Source: Alphaproteobacteria bacterium (GTDB taxonomy: Bacteria > Pseudomonadota > Alphaproteobacteria > Micavibrionales > Micavibrionaceae). From it: 64,000 nt of DNA. Positions 1 through 8,721 of this stretch are shown here, one piece after another; the stretch's first letter is position 1, and each line of letters begins with the position of its first letter. The stretch is taken from positions 85,414 to 149,413 of the forward strand of contig JAUHXT010000001.1 of NCBI GenBank assembly GCA_030426925.1, given 5' to 3'. Below the pieces are notes generated by a model. It was not told the DNA's origin and did no database searches. It saw only the letters and a program-made list of their open reading frames with translations. The position numbers were made by a program, and so were the translations under genes.

Positions 1-134
1 GTCTGAGTGAAGCTGGCTTCGAGCTTATCCAGCCTTTGCAGGTAGCTTTGGGCGCGGACAATGTCCGGATTTGCCGCCAACGCCGGAATCGCAGCGGTCA
101 TAAGCAGTAAAACGGTGCTGATAATATATTTCAT
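1..134 (-). CDS. lolA: Outer-membrane lipoprotein carrier protein LolA (5' part only)
   Basis: Only the first 44 codons are in the window; the gene runs off the left edge. The translation starts MKYIISTVLLLMTAAIPALA, a clean signal peptide, followed by a mature N-terminus containing YLQRLDKLEASFTQ. That is the opening strand pattern of LolA, the periplasmic chaperone that carries lipoproteins from LolCDE to LolB at the outer membrane. It lies in the same direction as ftsK, two genes downstream; ftsK-lolA is a recurring neighbourhood, which supports the call. With so little sequence the family rests on the signal peptide, this motif and the context. Confidence 0.75.
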   Translation of the reverse strand, partial: MKYIISTVLLLMTAAIPALAANPDIVRAQSYLQRLDKLEASFTQ

Positions 135-186
135 GGGTTCAGTTTTATCGAAAAAATCCGGCCAAAGAAAGGCGGAAATACGATAA

Positions 187-1287
187 TTATTGTGCCGTGA
201 AGCGTTTATACGCGTTTGTTTGCATGATTTCACGGGCGGCGAGTTCATGGGCCAGCGCATTCCAGTGCGCGTCCTGCGTGAATTCGAATTTCTGGTGATG
301 ATCTGCATAATGTTTTTCGAATACTGGATGCATGTCGATGATGGTGTAGCCGCGTGCTCTCGCCCCGTCGATCATCGCGGCGCGCATCTGTCCGAAATAA
401 GATTCGCTGTTGTCCGTTCCTGCATAAATATCGGTGCGGATACCGTCGATGATGAGGATAATTTTATCCTTCGGCAGACCAGCATAATCAGGGAGCAGAT
501 CAAGGAACGCATCAATCGCCTTTTTCGAATCGTCAATTTTTTGCTGTGATGCGTCGGCGGCGACGTTGCTGACAAAATCCACCTGTTCCGCATTTCGCTT
601 TTTAAACAGGATTTTATTGTAGGTATCTGCCAAGTTCATGTGAAAGTAGAAATAGCGAACCAGCGCGGAATGCGCGATCAGGCCTTTTAAAACAGACGGT
701 TTGTATTCACCGATCAGCTGCGGCTTTAAATCGCCGTTTTCATCGGGAACGAAGTAATGGAAGCGCGGCTTGTTTTTATATTGTGGCAGGCTTTCATCGA
801 AATCGTTGGATACGATGTTGACCACCATAAAGACCGGTTTGTATGTATCGCGCGCATGCGCGGCGAAGATTAAATACTGGCTCAGGGGAGATCCGCCGAT
901 ACCGAAGCTGTAAACATTCACGGAACCGTTTAGCGTGGTTTGCAATCGGCCCTGTATGGTCTGGCCATGTTCAACCATGCTGGCCTGAATGTAAGAATCG
1001 CCGACAATAGCGATTACCGGTTTGCCTTTCTCTGCGTAATCCTGATCGTTTACCCATCCTTGCGCGTTTGTTCTTCCCTTTGCTTTCGCATCGAAATCCC
1101 ATCCGGCGGAATAGGTGAATTTTCTGTTCGGTTCAAAATGCAGAAGCGGGTCTTCTTTCGTTACCGGCTGTAGAGGGACATAGCTCTGTACAGGGAACAA
1201 ACGCAAAGCCAGTTCAAGCAGCAGCAGCGTAAAAAAGATAGAGATCAGAATGGCGGCGCTCGCCAATATGGCCGGATGCGTTTTCAT
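187..1287 (-). CDS. Membrane-anchored SGNH/GDSL-type hydrolase-like protein
   Basis: A 366-residue protein with one N-terminal membrane segment (about residues 8-28) and a periplasmic SGNH-hydrolase fold. Block I is visible as AIVGDSYIQA near residue 95, with Ser as nucleophile. A block III-like GIGGSPLSQY follows around residue 130. The C-terminal DAHWN near residue 340 supplies the Asp and His of the triad. Members of this family act on esters such as O-acetyl groups on envelope glycans; the substrate here cannot be deduced. It starts 12 bases after the stop of the small secreted protein and lies between ftsK and lolA, so it is probably cotranscribed with them. Confidence 0.7.
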   Translation of the reverse strand: MKTHPAILASAAILISIFFTLLLLELALRLFPVQSYVPLQPVTKEDPLLHFEPNRKFTYSAGWDFDAKAKGRTNAQGWVNDQDYAEKGKPVIAIVGDSYIQASMVEHGQTIQGRLQTTLNGSVNVYSFGIGGSPLSQYLIFAAHARDTYKPVFMVVNIVSNDFDESLPQYKNKPRFHYFVPDENGDLKPQLIGEYKPSVLKGLIAHSALVRYFYFHMNLADTYNKILFKKRNAEQVDFVSNVAADASQQKIDDSKKAIDAFLDLLPDYAGLPKDKIILIIDGIRTDIYAGTDNSESYFGQMRAAMIDGARARGYTIIDMHPVFEKHYADHHQKFEFTQDAHWNALAHELAAREIMQTNAYKRFTAQ

Positions 1288-1299
1288 GGCTCGCGGATT

Positions 1300-1689
1300 T
1301 TATTGTTTTGCATCTTCATAGTCCGGCCAGCCGCGCCAAATGCCGTAAAACTCATTGTCTACGTTGGTTTCCCCGGCGATGTAGTATTTTTGACCAACTT
1401 TGATATCGTACGGGCGCATGCAGCTGTGATCCTGGTAGCGAATGGTCAATTTTGTCCCTTCGTTGATGCCGCGGATGGCTTCTATGACTTCGACCTGAAA
1501 AATCGTTTCATACGTTTCCTTGTTGTGGTCTATCGACAGGATTTTAACTTTTGCAATTGAATCGCGCGTATTTTCCTGTTTTGGGATGCCGTCCAGAAAG
1601 GCGCGCGTTTCCATTTGAGGGCCACGACAGGCGAATGAAAGCGAAGGCCACATGAATGTAATTGCAAGCAATAGGCTGAAAAATTTCAT
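1300..1689 (-). CDS. Small secreted hypothetical protein
   Basis: The chosen start at 1689 is preceded by a strong AGGAGAAGG ribosome site and gives 129 residues beginning MKFFSLLLAITFMWPSLSFA, a signal peptide with a probable cut before CRGP. The longer in-frame reading upstream overlaps ftsK and has no ribosome site. The mature part has Cys directly after the cleavage site and another Cys in YQDHSCMRP, and ends with the Trp-rich GIWRGWPDYEDAKQ. The pattern of a leading Cys and a GQKYYIAG strand loosely recalls NTR/TIMP-like beta-barrels, but this is weak. Function unknown; it sits 16 bases after ftsK. Confidence 0.6.
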   Translation of the reverse strand: MKFFSLLLAITFMWPSLSFACRGPQMETRAFLDGIPKQENTRDSIAKVKILSIDHNKETYETIFQVEVIEAIRGINEGTKLTIRYQDHSCMRPYDIKVGQKYYIAGETNVDNEFYGIWRGWPDYEDAKQ

Positions 1690-1705
1690 AGGCCTTCTCC
1701 TCATT

Positions 1706-4138
1706 TTATTCCGAATGGTCGCCGACAAGGATTTCCCGTTTGCCAACATGGTTGGCGGGACCGACAACGCCCTGACGTTCCATTTCCTCAACGATTCTTG
1801 CGGCGCGGTTATAACCGATTTGCAAGTGACGCTGGATAAAGGATGTCGATGCCTTACGTTCGCGTGCGACAACGGCCACGGCCTGATCGTACAACTCGTC
1901 AACGCTGCCGCCTTCTTCCCCATCGCGGTCATCAAAGATCGCGTTCATGACATCGGATGCTTCAAATCCGCCGTTTGATATGTCTTCCAGATAGGCGGGT
2001 TCGCCCTGACTTTTGAGGAAGTTCACGACATTTTCAACATCTTCATCCGAAGAAAACGGTCCATGTACACGGGTGATACGTCCGCCTGCGGCCATGTAGA
2101 GCATGTCGCCCATACCGAGGAGCTGCTCTGCGCCGCCTTCGCCTAAAATGGTGCGGGAGTCGATTTTGGAGGTCACGGCAAAGGAAATCCGCGTCGGGAA
2201 GTTGGCCTTGATCACACCCGTTATAACGTCAACGGACGGGCGCTGCGTCGCCATGATCAGGTGGATACCGGCGGCCCGTGCCATTTGCGCCAGGCGCTGA
2301 ATGGCGTTTTCAACTTCTTTTCCTGCGACCAGCATCAGGTCGGCAAATTCATCAACAATCACGACGATAAACGGCAGTTCGGTTAAATCCAGCGGCTGTT
2401 CTTCATAGACCGGCTTTCCTGTTTCCGGATCAAAGCCTGTTTGCACCTTGCGCATCAGGACTTCGCCTTTTTTGCGCGCTTCGTTGAGGCGCTGGTTGTA
2501 GCCTTCGATATTCCGCACGCCAAGTTTGGACATGGCGCGGTAGCGTTCTTCCATTTCGGCTACCACCCATTTCAATGCGACGATCGCGCGGCCCGGTTCC
2601 GTTACCACAGGGGACAGCAAATGCGGGATGTCATCATAGACAGACAGTTCCAGCATTTTCGGGTCGATCATGATGAAGCGGCATTTTTCCGGCGGCAGGC
2701 GGTAGAGCAGCGACAGGATCATCGTATTCACGGCCACGGACTTACCGGAGCCGGTTGTTCCGGCTACCAGCAGGTGCGGCATACGCGATAAGTCCGCGAT
2801 GATGGCTTTCCCGCCAATGTCTTTTCCTAAAATCAGCGGCAGGTTCGCCTTTGTCTTTTCGTATTCGCGCGTGGACAGCAGATCGCGGAAATAGACAAAC
2901 TGGCGGCGTTTGTTCGGGATTTCGATGCCGATCACATTCCTGCCCGGCACAACGGCGGCTCGCACTGATACGGCTGACATGGAGCGCGCGATATCATCGG
3001 CAAGGCCGATCACGCGGGAAGATTTTGTGCCTGGCGCGGGTTCGAGTTCGTATAAAGTGACGACAGGGCCGGGGTGGATGGAAACGATTTCGCCTTTCAC
3101 ATTGAAATCGTTCAATACGTTTTGCAGAAGCTCCGCATTCATACGCAATGCGTTTTCATCGAGCATGTGTTCACTTTGGTCTTCCGGTTCCTGTAACAGG
3201 TCAAGCGCGGGAAGTTCCCATTCACCGCCGTCAAATAACTGGAACTTTGTTTGCGCGGAGGTTGAGGATTGATGTTCGCTGGCCTGCGGTGTCACAACCT
3301 TGATCGGTGCGGCCAACGGCGTATCGGCATCGTCGTCCATCGGCTGTTGATGGGTGATCTGCGGCTGCACATGTTCCCGGTTTTCGATGACGGGGGCTTT
3401 ACGCTCTTTTTTCATTTTGCGCGGGGAGACATAGCCGGCATCGCCGTAGTGACGGACCCAGTCAACAAACCCCATGAATGCTTCGAATAACCAGATGGCG
3501 AAAGCGACGATCATCGTCCATGCGAAGGAAAGCATTTTTTTCCATCCGTCTATGCCAATCATCAGGGCGAACGATAACGCGAAGAGGCAGATTAAAAACG
3601 CAGTCGCGGAAATGACCGTATGTGCGTATGGCACACCGATGGATGACAAAGCGTCGGCAAAGCGCGCTTGTATCAGTGCACCGGCTGCCCCGCCGGAATA
3701 GGGATGCAGCAGCCAGTCAGTCGATGGAATACGTGCCAGTGCTATCGCACCTGTCAGGGCGGCCAGAAAAAGCGCGGTCATACGCCCCCAGAAAACGCTC
3801 AGCGGCAGGCGCTTTAATATGCGGTATCCCCAAACAGCCAGGCCCAGACCCAGAATGATCGAGGCCAGACCCAATGTCTGTAAAAGTATGTCCGATAATG
3901 TCGCACCGGCAGAGCCAAGCCAGTTGGATATATGACCGATGCCGCCGCCGGAGGAATTCAGGGAGGGGTCGGCGCTGTTATAGCTGAAAATTGCCAGCAG
4001 AATCAGCGCGCCGGATATGGCGAGTGTGACTCCGGTTCCGTCGATAATCCGGCGGGCGAGGAAGGCCTGCATGCTATCGGGTAGGATACGGGACAGGCGG
4101 CTTTGTTTTCTGCGTTTAACTTTATATTTGCGGGCCAT
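1706..4138 (-). CDS. ftsK: DNA translocase FtsK
   Basis: An 810-residue FtsK/SpoIIIE protein that pumps chromosomal DNA through the closing septum and brings dif sites to XerCD. Four hydrophobic segments fill roughly residues 30-220. A short acidic/Gln-rich linker follows (residues about 240-310), then the alpha/beta motor with Walker A GTTGSGKSVAVN near residue 460 and Walker B VIVDEFADLM near 600. The C-terminal winged-helix gamma domain (about 745-805) contains the SFIQRHLQIGYNRAARIVE helix that reads KOPS-type sequences. The length is typical for alphaproteobacteria. It heads a minus-strand group running toward lolA. Confidence 0.97.
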   Translation of the reverse strand: MARKYKVKRRKQSRLSRILPDSMQAFLARRIIDGTGVTLAISGALILLAIFSYNSADPSLNSSGGGIGHISNWLGSAGATLSDILLQTLGLASIILGLGLAVWGYRILKRLPLSVFWGRMTALFLAALTGAIALARIPSTDWLLHPYSGGAAGALIQARFADALSSIGVPYAHTVISATAFLICLFALSFALMIGIDGWKKMLSFAWTMIVAFAIWLFEAFMGFVDWVRHYGDAGYVSPRKMKKERKAPVIENREHVQPQITHQQPMDDDADTPLAAPIKVVTPQASEHQSSTSAQTKFQLFDGGEWELPALDLLQEPEDQSEHMLDENALRMNAELLQNVLNDFNVKGEIVSIHPGPVVTLYELEPAPGTKSSRVIGLADDIARSMSAVSVRAAVVPGRNVIGIEIPNKRRQFVYFRDLLSTREYEKTKANLPLILGKDIGGKAIIADLSRMPHLLVAGTTGSGKSVAVNTMILSLLYRLPPEKCRFIMIDPKMLELSVYDDIPHLLSPVVTEPGRAIVALKWVVAEMEERYRAMSKLGVRNIEGYNQRLNEARKKGEVLMRKVQTGFDPETGKPVYEEQPLDLTELPFIVVIVDEFADLMLVAGKEVENAIQRLAQMARAAGIHLIMATQRPSVDVITGVIKANFPTRISFAVTSKIDSRTILGEGGAEQLLGMGDMLYMAAGGRITRVHGPFSSDEDVENVVNFLKSQGEPAYLEDISNGGFEASDVMNAIFDDRDGEEGGSVDELYDQAVAVVARERKASTSFIQRHLQIGYNRAARIVEEMERQGVVGPANHVGKREILVGDHSE

Positions 4139-4349
4139 GGTGGTGTGGTTCGGGAATGGAGAGTGAAAATTCAGATGTTTCTATTTTACAGGGGGTAATA
4201 CGGAAAGACAAGCAGGTGTTAAGCCTTTATAAGGCAAGGCTTATATATCAGTTTTTAATGCTTTGTTAACTATTTCACCATACGTTTAGATTTAGTCGTC
4301 TATACTAATCTTATAGATGGATTTCGATAATTAACGAGGGGTTTTATTC

Positions 4350-4694
4350 ATGGCGCAGTCATCGTCTGCTCAGATTGAATATAATATCTATACCTTTGAT
4401 ATGCCCAAGGGCAAAAAGAAGGGCGAAGCGAAGTGGAAGCTGAATAAAACACTGAACGATATGAATACGGCCATGAAAATGGCTGAAAGCCTGCATGATT
4501 CGAAGCAATACCATAAGGTTGAAGTGAAGCAGAAGTTTTTCGATGAAAAGAAAAACCGCATGGTTGATATGACGTTGAAAAGCTTTGAACAGAAACCAAA
4601 CGGTAATATGGCGGTTTATGTCGCGCTGCTGGTGTCGGTCGCCGCGGGAGTCGCAGCTTTTGCCGCTACACTACATTTAGCGAGCGGCCTTTAA
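4350..4694 (+). CDS. Small tail-anchored hypothetical protein
   Basis: A 114-residue protein starting at 4350 with a GAGGGG ribosome site 10-15 bases upstream. The first 85 residues are charged and lysine-rich (MPKGKKKGEAKWKLNK), while the last 25 form one hydrophobic helix (MAVYVALLVSVAAGVAAFAA). The layout is that of a tail-anchored inner-membrane protein with a cytoplasmic basic domain. It stands alone, divergent from ftsK across a 211-base AT-rich gap that presumably holds both promoters. I do not recognise the family. Confidence 0.6.
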   Translation: MAQSSSAQIEYNIYTFDMPKGKKKGEAKWKLNKTLNDMNTAMKMAESLHDSKQYHKVEVKQKFFDEKKNRMVDMTLKSFEQKPNGNMAVYVALLVSVAAGVAAFAATLHLASGL

Positions 4695-4721
4695 TTTCCC
4701 ATTTTTTGAGAGATAAAGCGC

Positions 4722-4904
4722 CTAGGCTTCAGGATCCTGCAATTCTGCATTCGGATCATGTTCCACAAGATCGGCCACCTGATCGAATACAGTCGCATTT
4801 TCATCCATCTGGTCTTTCAGAGGAGGATTTTCAGTTCCCAGTGTTCTGAAAAATGCAGCAGCATCGCGTAACAGTTTGGCTGCAATTTGAGCATGTGTTG
4901 GCAT
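4722..4904 (-). CDS. Small hypothetical protein (60 aa)
   Basis: A 60-residue acidic, helical protein with no signal peptide or membrane segment. It opens MPTHAQIAAKLLRDAAAFF and ends NAELQDPEA. It is preceded by AAGTAAGGATCT, a usable ribosome site, on the minus strand. Small acidic proteins with an LLRDAAxFFRTLG-like core occur beside pheA in related alphaproteobacteria as far as I recall, but no function is known to me. It lies 84 bases downstream of the pheA-proximal gap and may have its own promoter. Confidence 0.5.
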   Translation of the reverse strand: MPTHAQIAAKLLRDAAAFFRTLGTENPPLKDQMDENATVFDQVADLVEHDPNAELQDPEA

Positions 4905-4988
4905 AGTAGATCCTTACTTGGGTTAAGATTTTCGCCTTAATATTCGCGAACCCTAACACCTTGTATGTGTTTTGTGAATGCCCGATCT

Positions 4989-5828
4989 CTATTTTTTCCG
5001 GAAATTGTGGGCCTTGTATGTTCCGAGGTTCGTATAAGTACTGGCGAAGAATTCCAGTTCCTTTAACGCACGGTCAACCGCTTCATTTTCTATGTGACCC
5101 TCAATATCGGCATAGAACTGCGCAGCGTTGAACTGTTCGTCGATGTAGGATTCCAGTTTCAGCATATTTACACCGTTGGTGGCGAAACCGCCCAGTGTTT
5201 TGTACAGAGCAGCGGGGATGCTTTGTACCTGAAAGAGAAAACTGGTGACGTACATTTCGTCTGGATCGTACGCAGGTACTGCTGAAGAGCCGCTGAAAAT
5301 AGTAAATCTTGTCGTGTTGTGGTTAGCGTCCTGTACGTCATCTTCAAGAATTTCGAGGCCGTATATTTCTGCTGCGAGGGCGGAGGCGATGGCGGCATGC
5401 TCAGGGCTGTTTAACTCCGCCACCTTTCTGGCCGCTCCGGCGGTATCGCCTTCCACCTGTTGTTTTGCTCCAAGTTTGCGGATGATTTCCCGGCACTGGG
5501 GCAGGGCATGGAGATGCGAGTGTATGTATTTGATATCGTCAATTTTTGTGCCTTTTACAGCCATCAAACTATGTTGGATCGGCTGAAAATGCTCGCCGAT
5601 AATGGACAGGCCACTTTCCGGAATTAAATGATGGACGTCTGCCACGCGTCCGGCCAGCGTGTTGTCGATCGGGATCATGGCATAGTCGGCAGCGCCGTTT
5701 TGTACGGCTTCAAAGGCGAGTTGAAAGGTTTCGCAAGGAACTGTCTGATACTCCGGATAGACGGCACGACATGCCAGATCGGAATACGCACCGGCACTGC
5801 CCTGGAATGATATTGTTTTTTTGCTCAT
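4989..5828 (-). CDS. pheA: Prephenate dehydratase
   Basis: A monofunctional 279-residue enzyme converting prephenate to phenylpyruvate in phenylalanine synthesis. The catalytic domain fills residues about 5-185, beginning SFQGSAGAYSDLACR and carrying the signature NTTRFTIF near residue 172, whose Thr is catalytic. An ACT regulatory domain follows (about 195-275) with SIPAALYKTLGGFATNGVN and the LESYI strand that usually binds phenylalanine for feedback inhibition. No chorismate mutase domain is attached. It is divergent from the cytochrome c gene, separated by 138 bases. Confidence 0.93.
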   Translation of the reverse strand: MSKKTISFQGSAGAYSDLACRAVYPEYQTVPCETFQLAFEAVQNGAADYAMIPIDNTLAGRVADVHHLIPESGLSIIGEHFQPIQHSLMAVKGTKIDDIKYIHSHLHALPQCREIIRKLGAKQQVEGDTAGAARKVAELNSPEHAAIASALAAEIYGLEILEDDVQDANHNTTRFTIFSGSSAVPAYDPDEMYVTSFLFQVQSIPAALYKTLGGFATNGVNMLKLESYIDEQFNAAQFYADIEGHIENEAVDRALKELEFFASTYTNLGTYKAHNFRKK

Positions 5829-5966
5829 AAATTTTACCCTTCAAAACGCTGTGAAAATGTCAGCTTTGTTATCGACCTTCATTTAACCCCTTGATATATT
5901 CTTGAATTGCAAGTAATTGCAAGGATACAAAAATAATCGCTTTAACCGATATACCAGAGACGACTC

Positions 5967-6617
5967 ATGGACAGTATGGAATTTAACAAGATTTTCGCGG
6001 CTATTCTCGTTGCCGGAATTATTGCGGCCTTAACAGGTTTCATCTCCAAACGGCTTGTGCATCCGGAAGAACTTAAAGAAGCCGCCTATCATATTGAAGG
6101 CGTAGAAGATGGCGCGGGCAGCGGCCCGGCGAAGGAAAAACTGGCTGAACCAATTCTGGCCATGATTGGCGCTGCCGATATCGGTAAGGGCGAAAAAATC
6201 GCGAAGGCCTGTGCCTCCTGCCATACGTTTGACAAAGGTGGAGCGAACGGGGTCGGCCCCAATCTGTATGGTATTGTCGGTGCAAATAAGCAGGCGCATG
6301 CAGGGTTTTCGTATTCAGGTAGCCTGAACGCGCAGGGCGGTGATGTCTGGACCATGGCAGAGATGAACAAGTTTCTCTGGAAGCCAAAGAAATACGCGCC
6401 TGATACCAAAATGAACTTCCTTGGCGTGAAAAAACCGGCAGACCGCGCTGCGCTTATCGCATACCTGAACAGTAATTCAGATAGCCCGAAACCGGCTCCT
6501 TCCGATGCAGACATCGCAGCGGAACAAGCGGAACTTGCACCGGCTGAGGAAGAGGCCGCTCCAACTGCTGAAGAAGGGGAAGGCGAAGCTGCGGCTGCAG
6601 AGCCTGCTTCCCATTAA
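5967..6617 (+). CDS. Membrane-anchored class I cytochrome c (CycM/c552-like)
   Basis: A 216-residue electron carrier. Residues about 8-27 form an uncleaved N-terminal anchor. A linker leads to a class I cytochrome c domain with the haem site CASCH at residues 82-86 and the distal ligand in KMNFLGV near 148. The C-terminal 45 residues are Ala/Glu/Pro-rich and probably disordered. Anchored cytochromes of this type shuttle electrons from the bc1 complex to aa3 oxidase in alphaproteobacteria; oxidase assembly genes occur at the far end of this window. A rho-independent terminator follows directly. Confidence 0.88.
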   Translation: MDSMEFNKIFAAILVAGIIAALTGFISKRLVHPEELKEAAYHIEGVEDGAGSGPAKEKLAEPILAMIGAADIGKGEKIAKACASCHTFDKGGANGVGPNLYGIVGANKQAHAGFSYSGSLNAQGGDVWTMAEMNKFLWKPKKYAPDTKMNFLGVKKPADRAALIAYLNSNSDSPKPAPSDADIAAEQAELAPAEEEAAPTAEEGEGEAAAAEPASH

Positions 6618-6644
6618 TCGTACCAAAAATTTAAAAGATTTTTG

Positions 6645-6680
6645 AGGCGCCTTAAGCTTTATTGCTCCAGGCGCCTTTTT
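6645..6680 (+). terminator. Rho-independent terminator of the cytochrome c gene, overlapping the holC 3' end
   Basis: AGGCGCCT at 6645-6652 pairs with AGGCGCCT at 6669-6676 and is followed by a run of five T. The right arm lies inside the last codons of the convergent holC gene, so the same bases serve as coding sequence on one strand and terminator on the other. Confidence 0.6.
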
Positions 6681-7098
6681 CGTCCTGTTGCCAGTATGTG
6701 ACGTCGAAGCCTTCGTCTTTATAGGATTTCCAGCGCTCACGGGCGGCTTTTACCGCGTCGTCATCAAAGCCGTCGAGGAATTCACAACACAAATCATAGT
6801 CCTTCGCGTTGTCCGGCAGGGCACCGCCGCCTGTCATAATGACCTTTGCGCCGTTCGGGTTGTCGTTGTCAGCGGTCAGCCATACGGGCTGGTGCTCTGC
6901 GAAGCCATCTTTTTTACTACCGTGCGGAAGGAAGCTGTCCGGCCTGAAAACCCATAAATGCTGGTTCATGTGGTCGACGGACTGCTGATTCTTTAATTTG
7001 ACCACGATTTTATGACCCATGGACAGCGCTTTGGTCAAAAGTTGAGGCAAGGCCTGATCCAGCGTTTGTTTTTGTAGATGGTAAAAACGTATTTCCAT
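6652..7098 (-). CDS. holC: DNA polymerase III chi subunit
   Basis: A 148-residue protein from the ATG at 7098, chosen because the product then starts MEIRFYHLQKQTLDQALPQL, the usual chi N-terminus. A longer in-frame reading would run into pepA. Chi links the clamp loader to SSB at the replication fork. Typical features are KALSMGHKIVVK and the Trp-containing HLWVFRPDSFLPHGS segment, with a PVWLTADNDNPNGA stretch leading to the C-terminal helix. It begins 5 bases after the pepA stop, the conserved pepA-holC order. Confidence 0.88.
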   Translation of the reverse strand: MEIRFYHLQKQTLDQALPQLLTKALSMGHKIVVKLKNQQSVDHMNQHLWVFRPDSFLPHGSKKDGFAEHQPVWLTADNDNPNGAKVIMTGGGALPDNAKDYDLCCEFLDGFDDDAVKAARERWKSYKDEGFDVTYWQQDEKGAWSNKA

Positions 7099-7103
7099 TC
7101 TTA

Positions 7104-8624
7104 TTACTCGTAATGATCGGCGACCAGGCGGTCCAGTACGCGTACGCCAAATCCGACGCCCCCGGCTGTTGTTGTGCCCTTGTCTCCTTTTTGGTCCATT
7201 TTTCCGGCAATGTCCATATGCGCCCACGGCATGCCGTCTTCTATAAAGTGTTCAAGGAAACCGGCCGCCGTGCAGGCACCGCCGAAGCGGCCCATGTTAC
7301 CGACATTGTTCAGGTCGGAAAATTTGCCTTCCATTGCTTTGCGGAATGCGTCATCCAAGGGCATGCGCCAGAGTTTTTCCCCTGTTTTTTGACTTGCGCT
7401 CTCTAATTTATTCCAAAGGTCATTATTATTGACGAATGTTCCGCAATATTCGTGTCCTAGTGCGACCATCATTGCGCCTGTCAGGGTCGCGAGGTCGATG
7501 ACGAATTTTGGTTTGTACGTTTTTTGTACGTATGTCAGGGAGTCATTCAGCACCAGACGTCCTTCAGCATCGGTGTTCCAGACCTCAATCGTCTTGCCGG
7601 ACATGGAATCAATGATATCACCGGGGCGGTATGCCTTGGATGAGGGCATATTTTCCGCCAGTGCGACGATGGCAACCACATGGGCTTTTGATTTCCGGGC
7701 GGCAAGCGCCTTCATCAGGCCGACCACGGCGGCGGAACCGCCCATATCCATTTTCATGGCTTCCATACCGGCTGACGGTTTAATGGAAATGCCGCCTGTA
7801 TCGAAGGTGATGCCCTTACCGACAAAGGCCACGGGTTTTTTGCTAAAGGTTTTCTTTGCCTTGGTCACCGGTCCGCCGTGCCAGCGCATGACGACCACGC
7901 AGGATTTGCGCTCAGAGCCCTTGCCGACCTCAAGATGGGACAGGAATTTCAGTTTTTTCATCTGGGCTTCGCCAATGACTTCTACATCCACGCCCAGCGG
8001 CTTCAGCTCTTTCTGGATACGTTTTGCGTAGCTGTCGGGATAGAGCTTGTTTGGCGGCTCGTTCATCACATCGCGGGCCAGAAATACGCCGTCTGCGACG
8101 GCGTCCTGATGGTCGAAAAGCTTTTTGGCGGCCGCTGTTTTTTCTAAAATGACGTCAATCTGCGCCAGCGCCTGCGGCGTTTGAGACTTCTTGTATTCGG
8201 TGAAACTATAGGACCGCAGGCGAATCCCGGCGGCGAAAGCGGATGCGAATTCGGTTTCTTCTATCGCCAGTGTTTTCGGGGCATCAACAAAAATGCTGGC
8301 GCACTTTGCGCCTGTGGCTTTCAAAACCGGCAGTGTGTTTGCGCCTGATGTTTCCACGGTCAGAATGTCCACTTTTTTTGGATCGCCAGCGCCAACGACC
8401 AGTACGCGCGGGAAATCTGCCCCTTTGGGCATGCTGACGCTTAATACCTGCCCGGTTTTTCCTTCGAAACTTGCGGATGCGCTCAAGGCAGCCTGAATTT
8501 GCCCTTTGCCGCCCTTGTCCAGCTCTTTGCCGAAGGCCGTCAGGGTTTTATTGCCAAAAGTGAAGATGACTGCGATATCCGATTTTGCTTTGGGGGCTTT
8601 TCCGAAGGAGAACTTGATGCTCAT
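7104..8624 (-). CDS. pepA: Leucyl aminopeptidase (M17 family)
   Basis: A 506-residue cytosolic dinuclear-metal aminopeptidase that removes N-terminal residues from peptides. The N-terminal macro-like domain covers residues about 1-170; the catalytic domain has GKGITFDTGGISIKP near 270-285 and the signature NTDAEGRL near 350, which carry metal ligands and the bicarbonate-binding Arg. It is the first gene of a pepA-holC pair and is divergent from lptF over a 97-base gap. This arrangement (lptFG opposite pepA-holC) is widely conserved in proteobacteria. Confidence 0.96.
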   Translation of the reverse strand: MSIKFSFGKAPKAKSDIAVIFTFGNKTLTAFGKELDKGGKGQIQAALSASASFEGKTGQVLSVSMPKGADFPRVLVVGAGDPKKVDILTVETSGANTLPVLKATGAKCASIFVDAPKTLAIEETEFASAFAAGIRLRSYSFTEYKKSQTPQALAQIDVILEKTAAAKKLFDHQDAVADGVFLARDVMNEPPNKLYPDSYAKRIQKELKPLGVDVEVIGEAQMKKLKFLSHLEVGKGSERKSCVVVMRWHGGPVTKAKKTFSKKPVAFVGKGITFDTGGISIKPSAGMEAMKMDMGGSAAVVGLMKALAARKSKAHVVAIVALAENMPSSKAYRPGDIIDSMSGKTIEVWNTDAEGRLVLNDSLTYVQKTYKPKFVIDLATLTGAMMVALGHEYCGTFVNNNDLWNKLESASQKTGEKLWRMPLDDAFRKAMEGKFSDLNNVGNMGRFGGACTAAGFLEHFIEDGMPWAHMDIAGKMDQKGDKGTTTAGGVGFGVRVLDRLVADHYE

Positions 8625-8721
8625 AAACCTAGCTTTCTGCTTAATTTTATTTTTTGCTTTCCAAGTCTCTTAATATAAGTATTTTTTGTAACTTAGCCAG
8701 TGGGCAGAGCGCAGAATTATA

